From Candidatus Magasanikiibacteriota bacterium (lineage in GTDB: Bacteria; Patescibacteriota; Patescibacteriia; Magasanikbacterales; UBA922), in the NCBI GenBank assembly GCA_018650645.1, contig JABIFP010000008.1, positions 1 to 41,302 of the forward strand: a stretch of 41,302 bases of DNA, in the 5' to 3' direction. Under the pieces are notes generated by a model. It ran no database searches. It was not told the DNA's origin and saw only the letters and a list, made by a program, of their open reading frames with translations. The position numbers and the translations under genes were made by a program. This document shows, one piece after another, positions 10,273-16,569 of this stretch. The stretch's first letter is position 1, and each line of letters begins with the position of its first letter.

Positions 10273-10301
10273 AGCCTACCAGAAGAATAGAACTTTGTCT
10301 A
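10273..10301 (-). promoter_or_regulatory. Possible promoter for the minus-strand structured RNA
   Basis: On the minus strand, TAGACA (10296-10301) and TAGGCT (10273-10278) are 17 bp apart. The -35 matches five of six consensus bases; the -10 is weak. The predicted start, around 10266, coincides with the first base of the closing helix. Confidence 0.35.
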
Positions 10302-10314
10302 GGGGGCGTCTATC

Positions 10315-10343
10315 TTGTCAGGGGATACTCGATGCGGTATGAT
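10315..10343 (+). promoter_or_regulatory. Promoter for gatC-gatA
   Basis: TTGTCA (10315-10320), a 17-bp spacer and TATGAT (10338-10343) make a good sigma-70 promoter. The expected start near 10350 supports the ATG at 10369 rather than the upstream in-frame codons. Confidence 0.75.
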
Positions 10344-10368
10344 ACGAGCAGTAAATAACAACAGAGAT

Positions 10369-10662
10369 ATGCCAGTTTCAGCAGAGGATGTGGCTCACAT
10401 TGCCAAATTAGCTCGACTTTCACTAAATGAGCAAGAAATTGAGATGTATGCAACCCAGCTATCGGGTATTTTTTCATACATGTCATTACTCGATGAAGTA
10501 GATACCGATGGAGTAGAGCAAACCTGTCAGGTTACAGGACTTGAAGATATCACAAGAGAAGATCTTGCTGTGCCAATTTCTGACGAGCAGCGTGCGGCGC
10601 TTATTGCAGCGTTTCCAGAGCGGGTAGGCGATTTACTCAAGGTGCAAGCGGTATTTACATAG
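10369..10662 (+). CDS. gatC: Asp-tRNA(Asn)/Glu-tRNA(Gln) amidotransferase subunit C
   Basis: A 97-aa GatC, the usual length. The start at 10369 is chosen because transcription should begin near 10350 and the family N-terminus is SAEDVAHIAKLARLSLNEQE. GatC is the small stabilising belt subunit of the GatCAB complex, which converts mischarged Glu-tRNA(Gln) or Asp-tRNA(Asn) to the correct amide. The TCQVTGLEDITREDL stretch resembles the NVLREDE-type loop of the family. The gatA ATG follows after one base, so the two are translationally coupled. gatB is not in this window and must lie elsewhere. Confidence 0.93.
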   Translation: MPVSAEDVAHIAKLARLSLNEQEIEMYATQLSGIFSYMSLLDEVDTDGVEQTCQVTGLEDITREDLAVPISDEQRAALIAAFPERVGDLLKVQAVFT

Positions 10663-10663
10663 T

Positions 10664-12088
10664 ATGAATTTACACGAATTAACAATAGTAGAAGCTGCAA
10701 AAGGATTGAGAGATGGTTCTTTTAGTGCAACCAATCTTGTACAAGCGTGTTTAGATAGAATTGCAGCGCGAAACGAAACCGTGAATGCGTTTATTAGCGT
10801 CTTTGCTGAAGAAGCATTAGCGGCTGCAGCAAAAGCAGATGAAGATTTGGCAGCTGGTAATGCTAAACCACTTACAGGAATTCCATTTGGTGTAAAGGAT
10901 GCAATTTGTACTGTGGGGCAGAGATCCACAGGAGCCGCAAAAATGTTAGATGCATATGTGCCGTCGCATGATGCCACTGTTGTAGCAAAGCTAAAAGACG
11001 CAGGAGCAATTTTGATAGGAAAGCAAAACTGTGATGCCTTTGGGCATGGAGCCAGTAATGAAAATTCAATGTACGGGCCAGTTAAAAATCCACACGATTT
11101 AGGAAAAGTTTCTGGAGGTTCATCTGGTGGATCTGCAGCGGCGCTTGCAGATAATCAATGTTTGTTTTCTATTGCAGAAGATACCGGTGGATCAATTCGT
11201 CAGCCTGCAGCATTTTGCGGAGTAGTTGGGTTGCGGCCAAGTTATGGAAGAAACTCTCGGTACGGTATTATGCCTATGGGAAGTTCACTCGATACGGTTG
11301 GGCCTATGACAAAAACGGTTGAGGATTTGGCATTGGTGCAAGAGATTATGGCCGGGCATGATGCAAACGACATGACAACGGTGCCAGATGCTGTGCAGCC
11401 TTTGACTTCTGCAATGAATAAAAAGGTAGAGGGATTAACTGTGGGTATTCCAAAAGAATACATGGAACTTGAAGGATTAGATGACGAGGTAAAACAGGCA
11501 ATTACAGCGCAAGTGGAAGCGTTGCAACAACAAGGATGCATCATAAAAGAAATTTCTCTTCCGCATACAACATATGCTATTGCAACCTATTATATTTTAG
11601 TGCCAAGTGAAGATAGTTCAAATTTGGGTCGGCTTGATGGTATTCGATATGGATCAAGAAAAGAGGGGGATTCATTGTTTGATGTATATGCACAGACTAG
11701 AAGAGATGGATTTCCAGAAGAAGTGAAGCGGCGAATTATGATTGGAACGTATTGTCTTTCTGCTGGATATTATGATGCGTATTACAAAAAAGCGCAGCGT
11801 GTGCGAACAAAAATCATGCAAGATTTTACTGAGGCGTTTTCTGATGTCGATGTTATTATTGCACCAACCTCGCCATTTCCAGCATTTGGGATTGGTGAAA
11901 AGGCTGACGATCCGATTGCTATGTATTTAGCAGATGCGTTTGTTTGCCCAGCAGCCGTTGCTGGCATGCCTGCTGTATCTATTCCTGCAGGAAAGACAGA
12001 GGCAGGGTTACCAATTGGGTTACAAATCATTGCTCCTCGGCTTGCGGAAGAGAAATTGATTCAAGTAGCTAGTGCCATCCATTCATAA
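10664..12088 (+). CDS. gatA: Asp-tRNA(Asn)/Glu-tRNA(Gln) amidotransferase subunit A
   Basis: A 474-aa amidase-signature enzyme that releases ammonia from glutamine for tRNA amidation. The Ser-cisSer-Lys triad is visible: Lys78 (GVKDA), cis-Ser154 (GGSSGGSAAA) and nucleophile Ser177 (DTGGSIRQPA). Positions match those known for bacterial GatA within one residue. The DSSNLGRLDGIRYG segment is also characteristic of GatA rather than of general amidases, and the C-terminal GLPIGLQIIAP is conserved. It directly follows gatC. No downstream gatB is present; an unrelated LOG-family gene comes next after 20 bp. Confidence 0.96.
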   Translation: MNLHELTIVEAAKGLRDGSFSATNLVQACLDRIAARNETVNAFISVFAEEALAAAAKADEDLAAGNAKPLTGIPFGVKDAICTVGQRSTGAAKMLDAYVPSHDATVVAKLKDAGAILIGKQNCDAFGHGASNENSMYGPVKNPHDLGKVSGGSSGGSAAALADNQCLFSIAEDTGGSIRQPAAFCGVVGLRPSYGRNSRYGIMPMGSSLDTVGPMTKTVEDLALVQEIMAGHDANDMTTVPDAVQPLTSAMNKKVEGLTVGIPKEYMELEGLDDEVKQAITAQVEALQQQGCIIKEISLPHTTYAIATYYILVPSEDSSNLGRLDGIRYGSRKEGDSLFDVYAQTRRDGFPEEVKRRIMIGTYCLSAGYYDAYYKKAQRVRTKIMQDFTEAFSDVDVIIAPTSPFPAFGIGEKADDPIAMYLADAFVCPAAVAGMPAVSIPAGKTEAGLPIGLQIIAPRLAEEKLIQVASAIHS

Positions 12089-12108
12089 TTTTTTTGTCCT
12101 GTCATTAT

Positions 12109-13467
12109 ATGAAAGTTGAAGATATTGAAAAAATGCAAACGCAATCACAAAAAGTGTTTGGGTATTCCGCACATGAATCAGGAACATACAGAGAATCTTG
12201 GCGAATTTTTCGGATAATGGCAGAACTTGTAGAAGGATATCAATTTTTGCGTGGGTTAGAAAAAGAAATCACTGTTTTTGGAAGTGCTCGTTTTCCTGAG
12301 ACTAATGAACATTATCAGCGTGCTAAAGATTTTGGCGCGCTTTGTGCAAAAGGTGGGTTTACTACTCTTACTGGTGGTGGACCTGGAATTATGGAAGCTG
12401 CAAATCGTGGTGCCCATGAAGAAAAAGGTGAATCGATTGGATTGAATATTGAGTTGCCCTTTGAGCAAGTACTTAACCCATATGTGACAAAATTCACCTC
12501 GTTTAATTACTTTTTCACAAGAAAAGTAATGATGACGTCTCCGGCGCATGCATTTATTTATTTCCCTGGAGGATTTGGAACCCTGGATGAATTATTTGAA
12601 GTAGTCGATTTAATGGACATGAACATGATTAGTCGTGTGCCAATTGTGCTTGTTGGAAAAAGTTATTGGCAGCCGCTTATTGAATTTATAAAAGATAGTT
12701 GTGTTGGATCTGGGACGTTACATCATGAACAGGTAGACAGTTGGCATATAGTTGATACTGCCGAGGAGGCATATGATTTGATTGCTCACGTGGATACGGA
12801 TACGAGCGAATGTAATTTATCACCAAATAATTTTCATTGTGAAGGTGACATCGATTGGAAAATTTTTAGAGTCATGGCAGAATTGGTAGAAGGGTTCGAA
12901 TTTTTGACAGGACTTTCTCATGATATTACGGTGCTTGGAACCAAAAGTATTAAACCAGGCAGCATGTATTATGAGACTGCAGAAGAATTAGGAAAACGAT
13001 TGGCAGAGCAGGGATATGCTGTAGTAACAGGTGGTAGAGGAGGAATTGCGGAAGCCGCAAACAAGGGAGCGTTCGAAGCAAAAGGTGAATCGATTGGACT
13101 TACTATTGATATTGAAGGTGAGTCAAAAGAAAATAATAAGTATCTTACTAAATCGCTTGCGTTTAAATTTCCATTTACGCGTAAACTCATGGTAACGGCT
13201 CCTTCAGAAGGATTTATCTTTTTCCCTGGTGGATTTGGAACCATGCACCAGTTGTTTGAAATACTCACACTGATTCAAACAAAAAAGATGAAACCACAAC
13301 CAATTATTTTATTCGATAGAGCCTTTTGGCAACCAATGCACGAATTGATTAAAATGCATTTTGTGCATGATGTGCACACTATTAGTGAAGAAGATGATGA
13401 ACTATATCAAATTGTAGACGACGTAGATGGCGTGCTTAAGGTGTTAGAAGATGCCCATAAAAAATAG
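12109..13467 (+). CDS. Tandem LOG-family protein (two Rossmann-like 'lysine decarboxylase' domains)
   Basis: A 452-aa protein made of two related LOG/TIGR00730-type domains; normal LOG proteins have one, about 180-220 aa. LOG enzymes hydrolyse nucleoside 5'-monophosphates such as cytokinin riboside phosphates. Copy 1 (to about residue 230) has GSARF, TGGGPGIMEAANRGA and the catalytic PGGFGTLDELFE. Copy 2 (from about residue 245) begins with the same WxIFRxMAELVEG lead but reads GTKSI, TGGRGGIAEAANKGA and PGGFGTMHQLFE, so the conserved Glu is Gln. Copy 2 is therefore probably inactive or structural. The ATG at 12109 is preferred over 12094. The lgt ATG lies one base after the stop. Confidence 0.85.
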   Translation: MKVEDIEKMQTQSQKVFGYSAHESGTYRESWRIFRIMAELVEGYQFLRGLEKEITVFGSARFPETNEHYQRAKDFGALCAKGGFTTLTGGGPGIMEAANRGAHEEKGESIGLNIELPFEQVLNPYVTKFTSFNYFFTRKVMMTSPAHAFIYFPGGFGTLDELFEVVDLMDMNMISRVPIVLVGKSYWQPLIEFIKDSCVGSGTLHHEQVDSWHIVDTAEEAYDLIAHVDTDTSECNLSPNNFHCEGDIDWKIFRVMAELVEGFEFLTGLSHDITVLGTKSIKPGSMYYETAEELGKRLAEQGYAVVTGGRGGIAEAANKGAFEAKGESIGLTIDIEGESKENNKYLTKSLAFKFPFTRKLMVTAPSEGFIFFPGGFGTMHQLFEILTLIQTKKMKPQPIILFDRAFWQPMHELIKMHFVHDVHTISEEDDELYQIVDDVDGVLKVLEDAHKK

Positions 13468-13468
13468 T

Positions 13469-14236
13469 ATGATTCCTTGGTTTGAAGTACATGTCATAAA
13501 CATAGGCCCCGTACCAGTTCAGGTATGGGGATTCTTTGTTGCGCTTGGTATGAGTGTGGGAACGTGGATGCTAGTAAAGGCGTTAAAAGGAAAAGTAAAA
13601 CAGGAAGCGGTGATGGATTTAGCGCTTTGGCTTGTCATTGGGGGAGTGATTGGTGCACGCATTGTGCATGTCGTACTGTATGAACCGGGATTTTATCTTG
13701 CTCATCCAGCCGAGCTCATAAAAATTTGGCATGGAGGATTATCTTCTTTTGGTGGATTTTTAGGGGCGCTTGGTGCAGCCATGCTGTATAGTCGTACCAA
13801 GGGTAAAGAATGGATGAAAAAGGTGAAGTGGCCTCATATTCTTTCTGTTGGTACGCTTCCGTTTCTTATGGGGTGGATGATAGGAAGAGTTGGTTGTGTG
13901 ATGATACATGATCATCCAGGGGCATCTTGTGATTGTTTACTGGCGTTAAATAATAAAGAAACAGGGCCCATGCTCGACATGGCACTGTTAGAAATTATTG
14001 GACTATTGCCGCTGTTGCTGTTTTATATGCTCACTAGAAAGAAGCCGCGATTTGATGCACTTCGGTTTCCACTTATGCTGGTCTACTATGGAGTACTTCG
14101 GTTTACACTTGACTTTTATAGGGTAATTGATGCAACATACCTCGGGCTTACTCCAGGACAATATCTTTCTTTAGGAATGGTACTCTTTGGAGCTGTGTTG
14201 TTAAAAAAAGGATGGAAAAATGGAGAGTTCGCCTAG
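13469..14236 (+). CDS. lgt: Prolipoprotein diacylglyceryl transferase
   Basis: A 255-aa polytopic membrane enzyme that transfers diacylglycerol from phosphatidylglycerol to the lipobox cysteine of prolipoproteins. Family marks include VWGFFVALGMSVG, VIGGVIGARIVHV, the conserved IWHGGLSSFGGFLG and the arginine-containing GRVGCVMIHDHPG. The C-terminus has LRFTLDFYRV and LTPGQYLSLGM. The ATG at 13469 follows the previous stop (TAG-T-ATG); an upstream in-frame ATG at 13451 would overlap it by 17 nt. The last five codons lie inside the tRNA-Ser gene. A predicted lipoprotein encoded at 22687-23226 would be one substrate. Confidence 0.95.
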   Translation: MIPWFEVHVINIGPVPVQVWGFFVALGMSVGTWMLVKALKGKVKQEAVMDLALWLVIGGVIGARIVHVVLYEPGFYLAHPAELIKIWHGGLSSFGGFLGALGAAMLYSRTKGKEWMKKVKWPHILSVGTLPFLMGWMIGRVGCVMIHDHPGASCDCLLALNNKETGPMLDMALLEIIGLLPLLLFYMLTRKKPRFDALRFPLMLVYYGVLRFTLDFYRVIDATYLGLTPGQYLSLGMVLFGAVLLKKGWKNGEFA

Positions 14237-14306
14237 AGGCCTATGGCGCCGCCTTGGAAAGGCGGTTGGGTGCAAGCCCTCGCGAGTTCGAATCTCGCAC
14301 TCTCCG
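14222..14306 (+). tRNA. tRNA-Ser (anticodon GGA)
   Basis: A class II tRNA. The acceptor stem GGAGAGT (14222-14228) pairs with ACTCTCC (14299-14305), and G14306 is the discriminator base. The anticodon stem CCGCC/GGCGG (14249-14253, 14261-14265) encloses TTGGAAA, giving anticodon GGA at 14256-14258, which reads UCC and UCU. A long variable arm follows, then GCGAG-TTCGAAT-CTCGC as the T arm. CCA is not encoded. The first 15 bases overlap the end of lgt on the same strand, including its TAG stop. Confidence 0.95.
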
Positions 14307-14315
14307 CCTTCGCGC

Positions 14316-14389
14316 GCCGAAGCCTTGGCGTAGGCGTGCTACGCACGTTCACACCAAGACTTCAGCACGCTTCGGCGGACGCAGTCCGC
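14316..14389. repeat. GC-rich palindromic intergenic element (two hairpins)
   Basis: The outer arms GCCGAAGC (14316-14323) and GCTTCGGC (14369-14376) are perfect complements. CTTGG (14324-14328) pairs with CCAAG (14354-14358), and CGTA with TACG closes an inner loop. The right arm overlaps a second perfect hairpin, GCGGAC-GCA-GTCCGC (14375-14389). It is much richer in G+C than the surroundings, resembles REP-type elements, and follows the tRNA directly. No second full copy is seen in this window. Confidence 0.55.
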
Positions 14390-14396
14390 TACAATA

Positions 14397-14431
14397 TAAA
14401 AGGATACCATTCGAGTATCCTTTTATGTTTT
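14397..14431 (+). terminator. Intrinsic terminator after tRNA-Ser
   Basis: TAAAAGGATAC (14397-14407) and GTATCCTTTTA (14415-14425) form a perfect 11-bp stem, followed by a T run after ATG. The A/T-rich arms mean it may work on both strands. Confidence 0.85.
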
Positions 14432-14610
14432 TTTGAAATAATGAGCGAATCAAGTAAAGCAGCTAGGTTTTACTTGTGAGTGATTGCCGCGTGGCTAGTG
14501 AAGCGTAGCGGAACGTCATCTCGCCCACCTACAGCGAAAGCTGGTATTTATTATTGCGGAGATGTTCAGTGCTGAAATGTATAAAGTGAATCGCAGAAAA
14601 TCATTTTTTT
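14432..14610. other. Non-coding spacer with small hairpins
   Basis: No convincing gene. It contains an 8-bp stem (CAAGTAAA/TTTACTTG, near 14453-14477) and a CAGC-GAAA-GCTG hairpin with a GNRA loop near 14530. GC-richer words such as GAAGCGTAGCGGAACG resemble the palindromic element upstream. A small RNA is possible but I see no good promoter for one. Confidence 0.35.
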
Positions 14611-14619
14611 TGGTACAAT
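14611..14619 (+). promoter_or_regulatory. Extended -10 promoter for the MASE3 gene
   Basis: TGGTACAAT, identical to the box before the gene at 9737, ends 21 nt before the ATG at 14641. It follows a T9 tract; no -35 is evident. Confidence 0.65.
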
Positions 14620-14640
14620 AGATACATTCAGTCTGTCATT

Positions 14641-15768
14641 ATGAAGTTAGAAAAACCTACATTGCAGCAAATTCATTCCCGCGCGACTGTTCGGATGATA
14701 TCGTATGGCGTACTTGTCATTGCATTACTCTTTGCGTATGCAGGCGCACGAATTTGGAATTGGCAGGGGTATTCACAATTACATACCGTAATGGAGGTCG
14801 TAGCCAGTATGCTCGCGCTTACTGTTGGTATTTTGGCATTGGTTCGTTACTACGCAAAACCAAGTAATACGTATTTGATTATTGGAGCAGGGTTTTTGGG
14901 AACAGGTATATTAGATTGGTATCATACAGTTGTTACTTCACAAATTTTTGCGTCTGTGATGAGTAGCACGCCGGAATCGCTTATTCCTTGGAGTTGGGAT
15001 GCCTCTCGGTATTTTTTAGCCATTATGATGTTGGTAAGTATTGTTGGGTGGAAGCGTGAACAAACATTAGGAGAGGAAGCCGGAAGGATGTCGGCAAAGG
15101 TGGTGTTTGCAGGTGTTGGCATGAGTACGATTATGATGGCAGTATTTTTTGCGCTTTATCCATTGCCGCGAGCATATTATCCGGAAGCTTTTTTTGGAAG
15201 ACCTGCTGAAATTGGTGCTGCGATATTATTCTTTGCCGCACTTATTGGGTATATAAAAAAAAGAGCATGGAAAATAAATGTTTTTGAACATTGGATGATA
15301 TATTCATTGATTATTGCTGTTATTTCTCAGGCGATGTTTATGTCTGCTTCGACGCAGCTTTTTGATGCCATGTTTGCTTCTGCGCATCTGTTAAAGATTG
15401 TAAGTTATGGTGCTGCATTGATTGGGCTACTCATTGCAATTTATTATTTATTTTTGGAACTCGAGGAAGGCAAGAATACATTGATACAACAAAATAAAAA
15501 ATTGTTTATGGCAAAAATAGCATTAGAGGAAGCTATTATAACAGCCGAAAAAAGTAAAAAAAACATGAAGCGAACCGTGAATCAAGCAAAAGAAGGAAAA
15601 GACATTTTGGAACGTATGAACGCGGTTATGACTGGAAGAGAGCTCAGAATGATAGAATTAAAGGAGAAAATATCTGAATTAGAGGACGTTGTAGCGAGGA
15701 GGGGAGAGAAGAAAAAGCCCCTACGTAAGCCTAGAGCGAAAAAAAAGATATCCACACCTAAGAGCTAG
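14641..15768 (+). CDS. MASE3-like membrane sensor protein without output domain
   Basis: A 375-aa protein. Residues 1-275 contain about eight membrane segments arranged like MASE3, a sensor domain usually joined to histidine kinases or diguanylate cyclases (LHTVMEVVASMLALTVGIL, FLGTGILDWYHTVVTS). Residues about 275-350 form a charged coiled coil (LEEGKNTLIQQNKKL and onwards). The last 25 residues are a Lys/Arg-rich tail (KKKPLRKPRAKKK) that could touch nucleic acid or lipid. There is no HisKA, HATPase or GGDEF domain. The coiled coil may instead recruit a separate partner, perhaps a stand-alone receiver such as the one at 5960. The MASE3 assignment is by pattern and moderately sure. Confidence 0.75.
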   Translation: MKLEKPTLQQIHSRATVRMISYGVLVIALLFAYAGARIWNWQGYSQLHTVMEVVASMLALTVGILALVRYYAKPSNTYLIIGAGFLGTGILDWYHTVVTSQIFASVMSSTPESLIPWSWDASRYFLAIMMLVSIVGWKREQTLGEEAGRMSAKVVFAGVGMSTIMMAVFFALYPLPRAYYPEAFFGRPAEIGAAILFFAALIGYIKKRAWKINVFEHWMIYSLIIAVISQAMFMSASTQLFDAMFASAHLLKIVSYGAALIGLLIAIYYLFLELEEGKNTLIQQNKKLFMAKIALEEAIITAEKSKKNMKRTVNQAKEGKDILERMNAVMTGRELRMIELKEKISELEDVVARRGEKKKPLRKPRAKKKISTPKS

Positions 15769-15772
15769 GGGG

Positions 15773-15800
15773 TTGCATTATCCTCAAAACTGCGTATAAT
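15773..15800 (+). promoter_or_regulatory. Promoter of the cold-shock gene
   Basis: TTGCAT (15773-15778), a 16-bp spacer and TATAAT (15795-15800). The predicted start near 15807 leaves a 5' leader of about 78 nt, long for this genome and typical of cold-shock mRNAs. Confidence 0.8.
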
Positions 15801-15849
15801 AGAGCCAAACCACACAAGAACCCATCATAGAGAGTCTCGTCGAACTTTC

Positions 15850-15862
15850 AAGGGTACAATTA
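15850..15862 (+). repeat. Leader copy of the csp start-codon region
   Basis: AAGGGTACAATTA at 15850-15862 is repeated exactly at 15888-15900, which begins with the last base of codon 1-2 of the cold-shock gene. Similarity extends to the following GTG with two mismatches. The copies are 38 bp apart. The leader copy has no ATG in front of it. Confidence 0.6.
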
Positions 15863-15884
15863 GATGTGAAGTAATCAAGCTCCT

Positions 15885-16085
15885 ATGAAGGGTACAATTA
15901 AACGTGTTACTGACAAAGGATTCGGATTCATGGAAGTAGAAGGATATGACAAAGATATCTTCTTCCACGCTTCTGCGCTTGATGGCACAATGTTCAACGA
16001 TCTCAAAGACGGTGACATCATGGAATGTGATGTAGTCGAGAGTGACAAAGGACTAAACGCTATCAACGTCCGCGCTGCAGAATAA
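15885..16085 (+). CDS. Cold-shock domain protein
   Basis: A 66-aa single CSD protein. RNP1 is KGFGFMEV (residues 11-18) and RNP2 is DIFFHASAL (25-33), both on the OB-fold beta strands that bind single-stranded RNA or DNA. These proteins melt mRNA structure and act as RNA chaperones. The surrounding signals suggest high, regulated expression: a strong promoter, a leader of about 78 nt carrying a copy of the first coding bases, and a terminator directly downstream. It is monocistronic. Which Csp paralogue it matches cannot be said. Confidence 0.96.
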   Translation: MKGTIKRVTDKGFGFMEVEGYDKDIFFHASALDGTMFNDLKDGDIMECDVVESDKGLNAINVRAAE

Positions 16086-16098
16086 CATTTGCAACTCA

Positions 16099-16130
16099 AA
16101 AAGAAGTCTCGTAAGAGGCTTCTTTTATTT
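16099..16130 (+). terminator. Intrinsic terminator of the cold-shock gene
   Basis: AAAAGAAGTCTC (16099-16110) and GAGGCTTCTTTT (16115-16126) with a GTAA loop and a T-rich tail; one mismatch in a 12-bp stem. Confidence 0.85.
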
Positions 16131-16142
16131 GCGGTAAAGATC

Positions 16143-16171
16143 TTGACAATTGTGGCCATATTTGATATGGT
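16143..16171 (+). promoter_or_regulatory. Sigma-70 promoter of a short RNA unit
   Basis: Consensus TTGACA (16143-16148), a 17-bp spacer and TATGGT (16166-16171). The expected start is near 16178. Confidence 0.75.
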
Positions 16172-16177
16172 CGGTAC

Positions 16178-16256
16178 TCACTCAGGTGGCAATTGGGGGT
16201 TGCTGCAGAGCTGAAAAAAAAGAGGTACTGACATTTGTTGGCGCCTCTTTTTTTGT
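16178..16256 (+). ncRNA. Probable small RNA (about 80 nt)
   Basis: The region between a strong promoter and a terminator has no ATG-started ORF. A short stem GCAA/TTGC lies around 16190-16205. The 3' end is an intrinsic terminator: the A8 tract plus GAGG (16214-16225) pairs with CCTC plus the T7 tract (16244-16254). A GTG-started 29-codon frame would run through the terminator and is not believed. Function is unknown. It lies between the cold-shock gene and a second short unit, both in the same direction. Confidence 0.55.
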
Positions 16257-16264
16257 TTTTGGGA

Positions 16265-16293
16265 TTGACGAATAGGGGCGCCGTGCGTACTAT
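16265..16293 (+). promoter_or_regulatory. Sigma-70 promoter of the leader-ORF unit
   Basis: TTGACG (16265-16270), a 17-bp spacer and TACTAT (16288-16293). The expected start is near 16300. It begins about 9 bp after the T tract of the preceding small RNA. Confidence 0.7.
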
Positions 16294-16326
16294 GCATATG
16301 CACGTGCACAGCAAGGAGGGGAGCCT

Positions 16327-16404
16327 ATGCACGAGCGCCGGCCCACTATGGTGGTAGGATTGCTAGACCCATCCACTTGTGTGGGCCGGTTCTTTTTTAG
16401 ATAA
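16327..16404 (+). CDS. Possible 25-aa peptide with strong SD, overlapping a terminator
   Basis: ATG at 16327 is preceded, seven bases upstream, by AAGGAGG, the best Shine-Dalgarno in the window. The frame encodes MHERRPTMVVGLLDPSTCVG followed by RFFFR and a TAA at 16402-16404. The coding bases contain both arms of the terminator at 16338-16398, and the stop codon lies four bases after its T tract. RNA ending at the terminator would lack a stop codon. It is therefore either a regulatory leader peptide or not translated. The strong ribosome site is the only real evidence for translation. Confidence 0.4.
   Translation: MHERRPTMVVGLLDPSTCVGRFFFR
16338..16398 (+). terminator. Long-loop intrinsic terminator or attenuator
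   Basis: CCGGCCCAC (16338-16346) and GTGGGCCGG (16381-16389) are perfect complements, followed by TTCTTTTTT. The 34-nt loop can form a second helix (GTGG and GAT with ATCCAC). The unit from 16300 to 16398 would be about 100 nt long. Confidence 0.7.
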
Positions 16405-16411
16405 GTGGGGC

Positions 16412-16440
16412 TTGACAAAAGCAAGAATATATGATATGCT
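16412..16440 (+). promoter_or_regulatory. Sigma-70 promoter of the GC-rich gene at 16570
   Basis: Consensus TTGACA (16412-16417), 17 bp, then TATGCT (16435-16440). The expected start is near 16447, giving a leader of about 120 nt. Confidence 0.78.
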
Positions 16441-16464
16441 TGCTCGTCATTAATTGTGTGTGAT

Positions 16465-16503
16465 TTTCTGAATATATGTCTCAGGCAGGTATATATTCAG
16501 AAA
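16465..16503 (+). promoter_or_regulatory. Strong hairpin in the 5' leader
   Basis: TTTCTGAATATAT (16465-16477) pairs perfectly with ATATATTCAGAAA (16491-16503) around a 13-nt loop. It lies near the mRNA 5' end, 66 nt before the ATG, and may stabilise the transcript or act as a regulator site. No T tract follows, so it is not a terminator. Confidence 0.6.
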
Positions 16504-16569
16504 GTTGCAAGACGCGGCTTTCCTCTTTGCCGATGGACGGTAAGGAGCTGTTTCCGAAAGGGAAGCGAA

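Noticed and set aside
14212-14479. Short open frames across the tRNA-Ser region
   Set aside because: They overlap the tRNA, the palindrome and the terminator, and have no ribosome site or coding signal.
16456-16569. N-terminal extension of the GC-rich gene at 16570
   Set aside because: The extension covers the leader hairpin and has AT-rich, non-coding composition. The GC-rich codon pattern begins at 16570.
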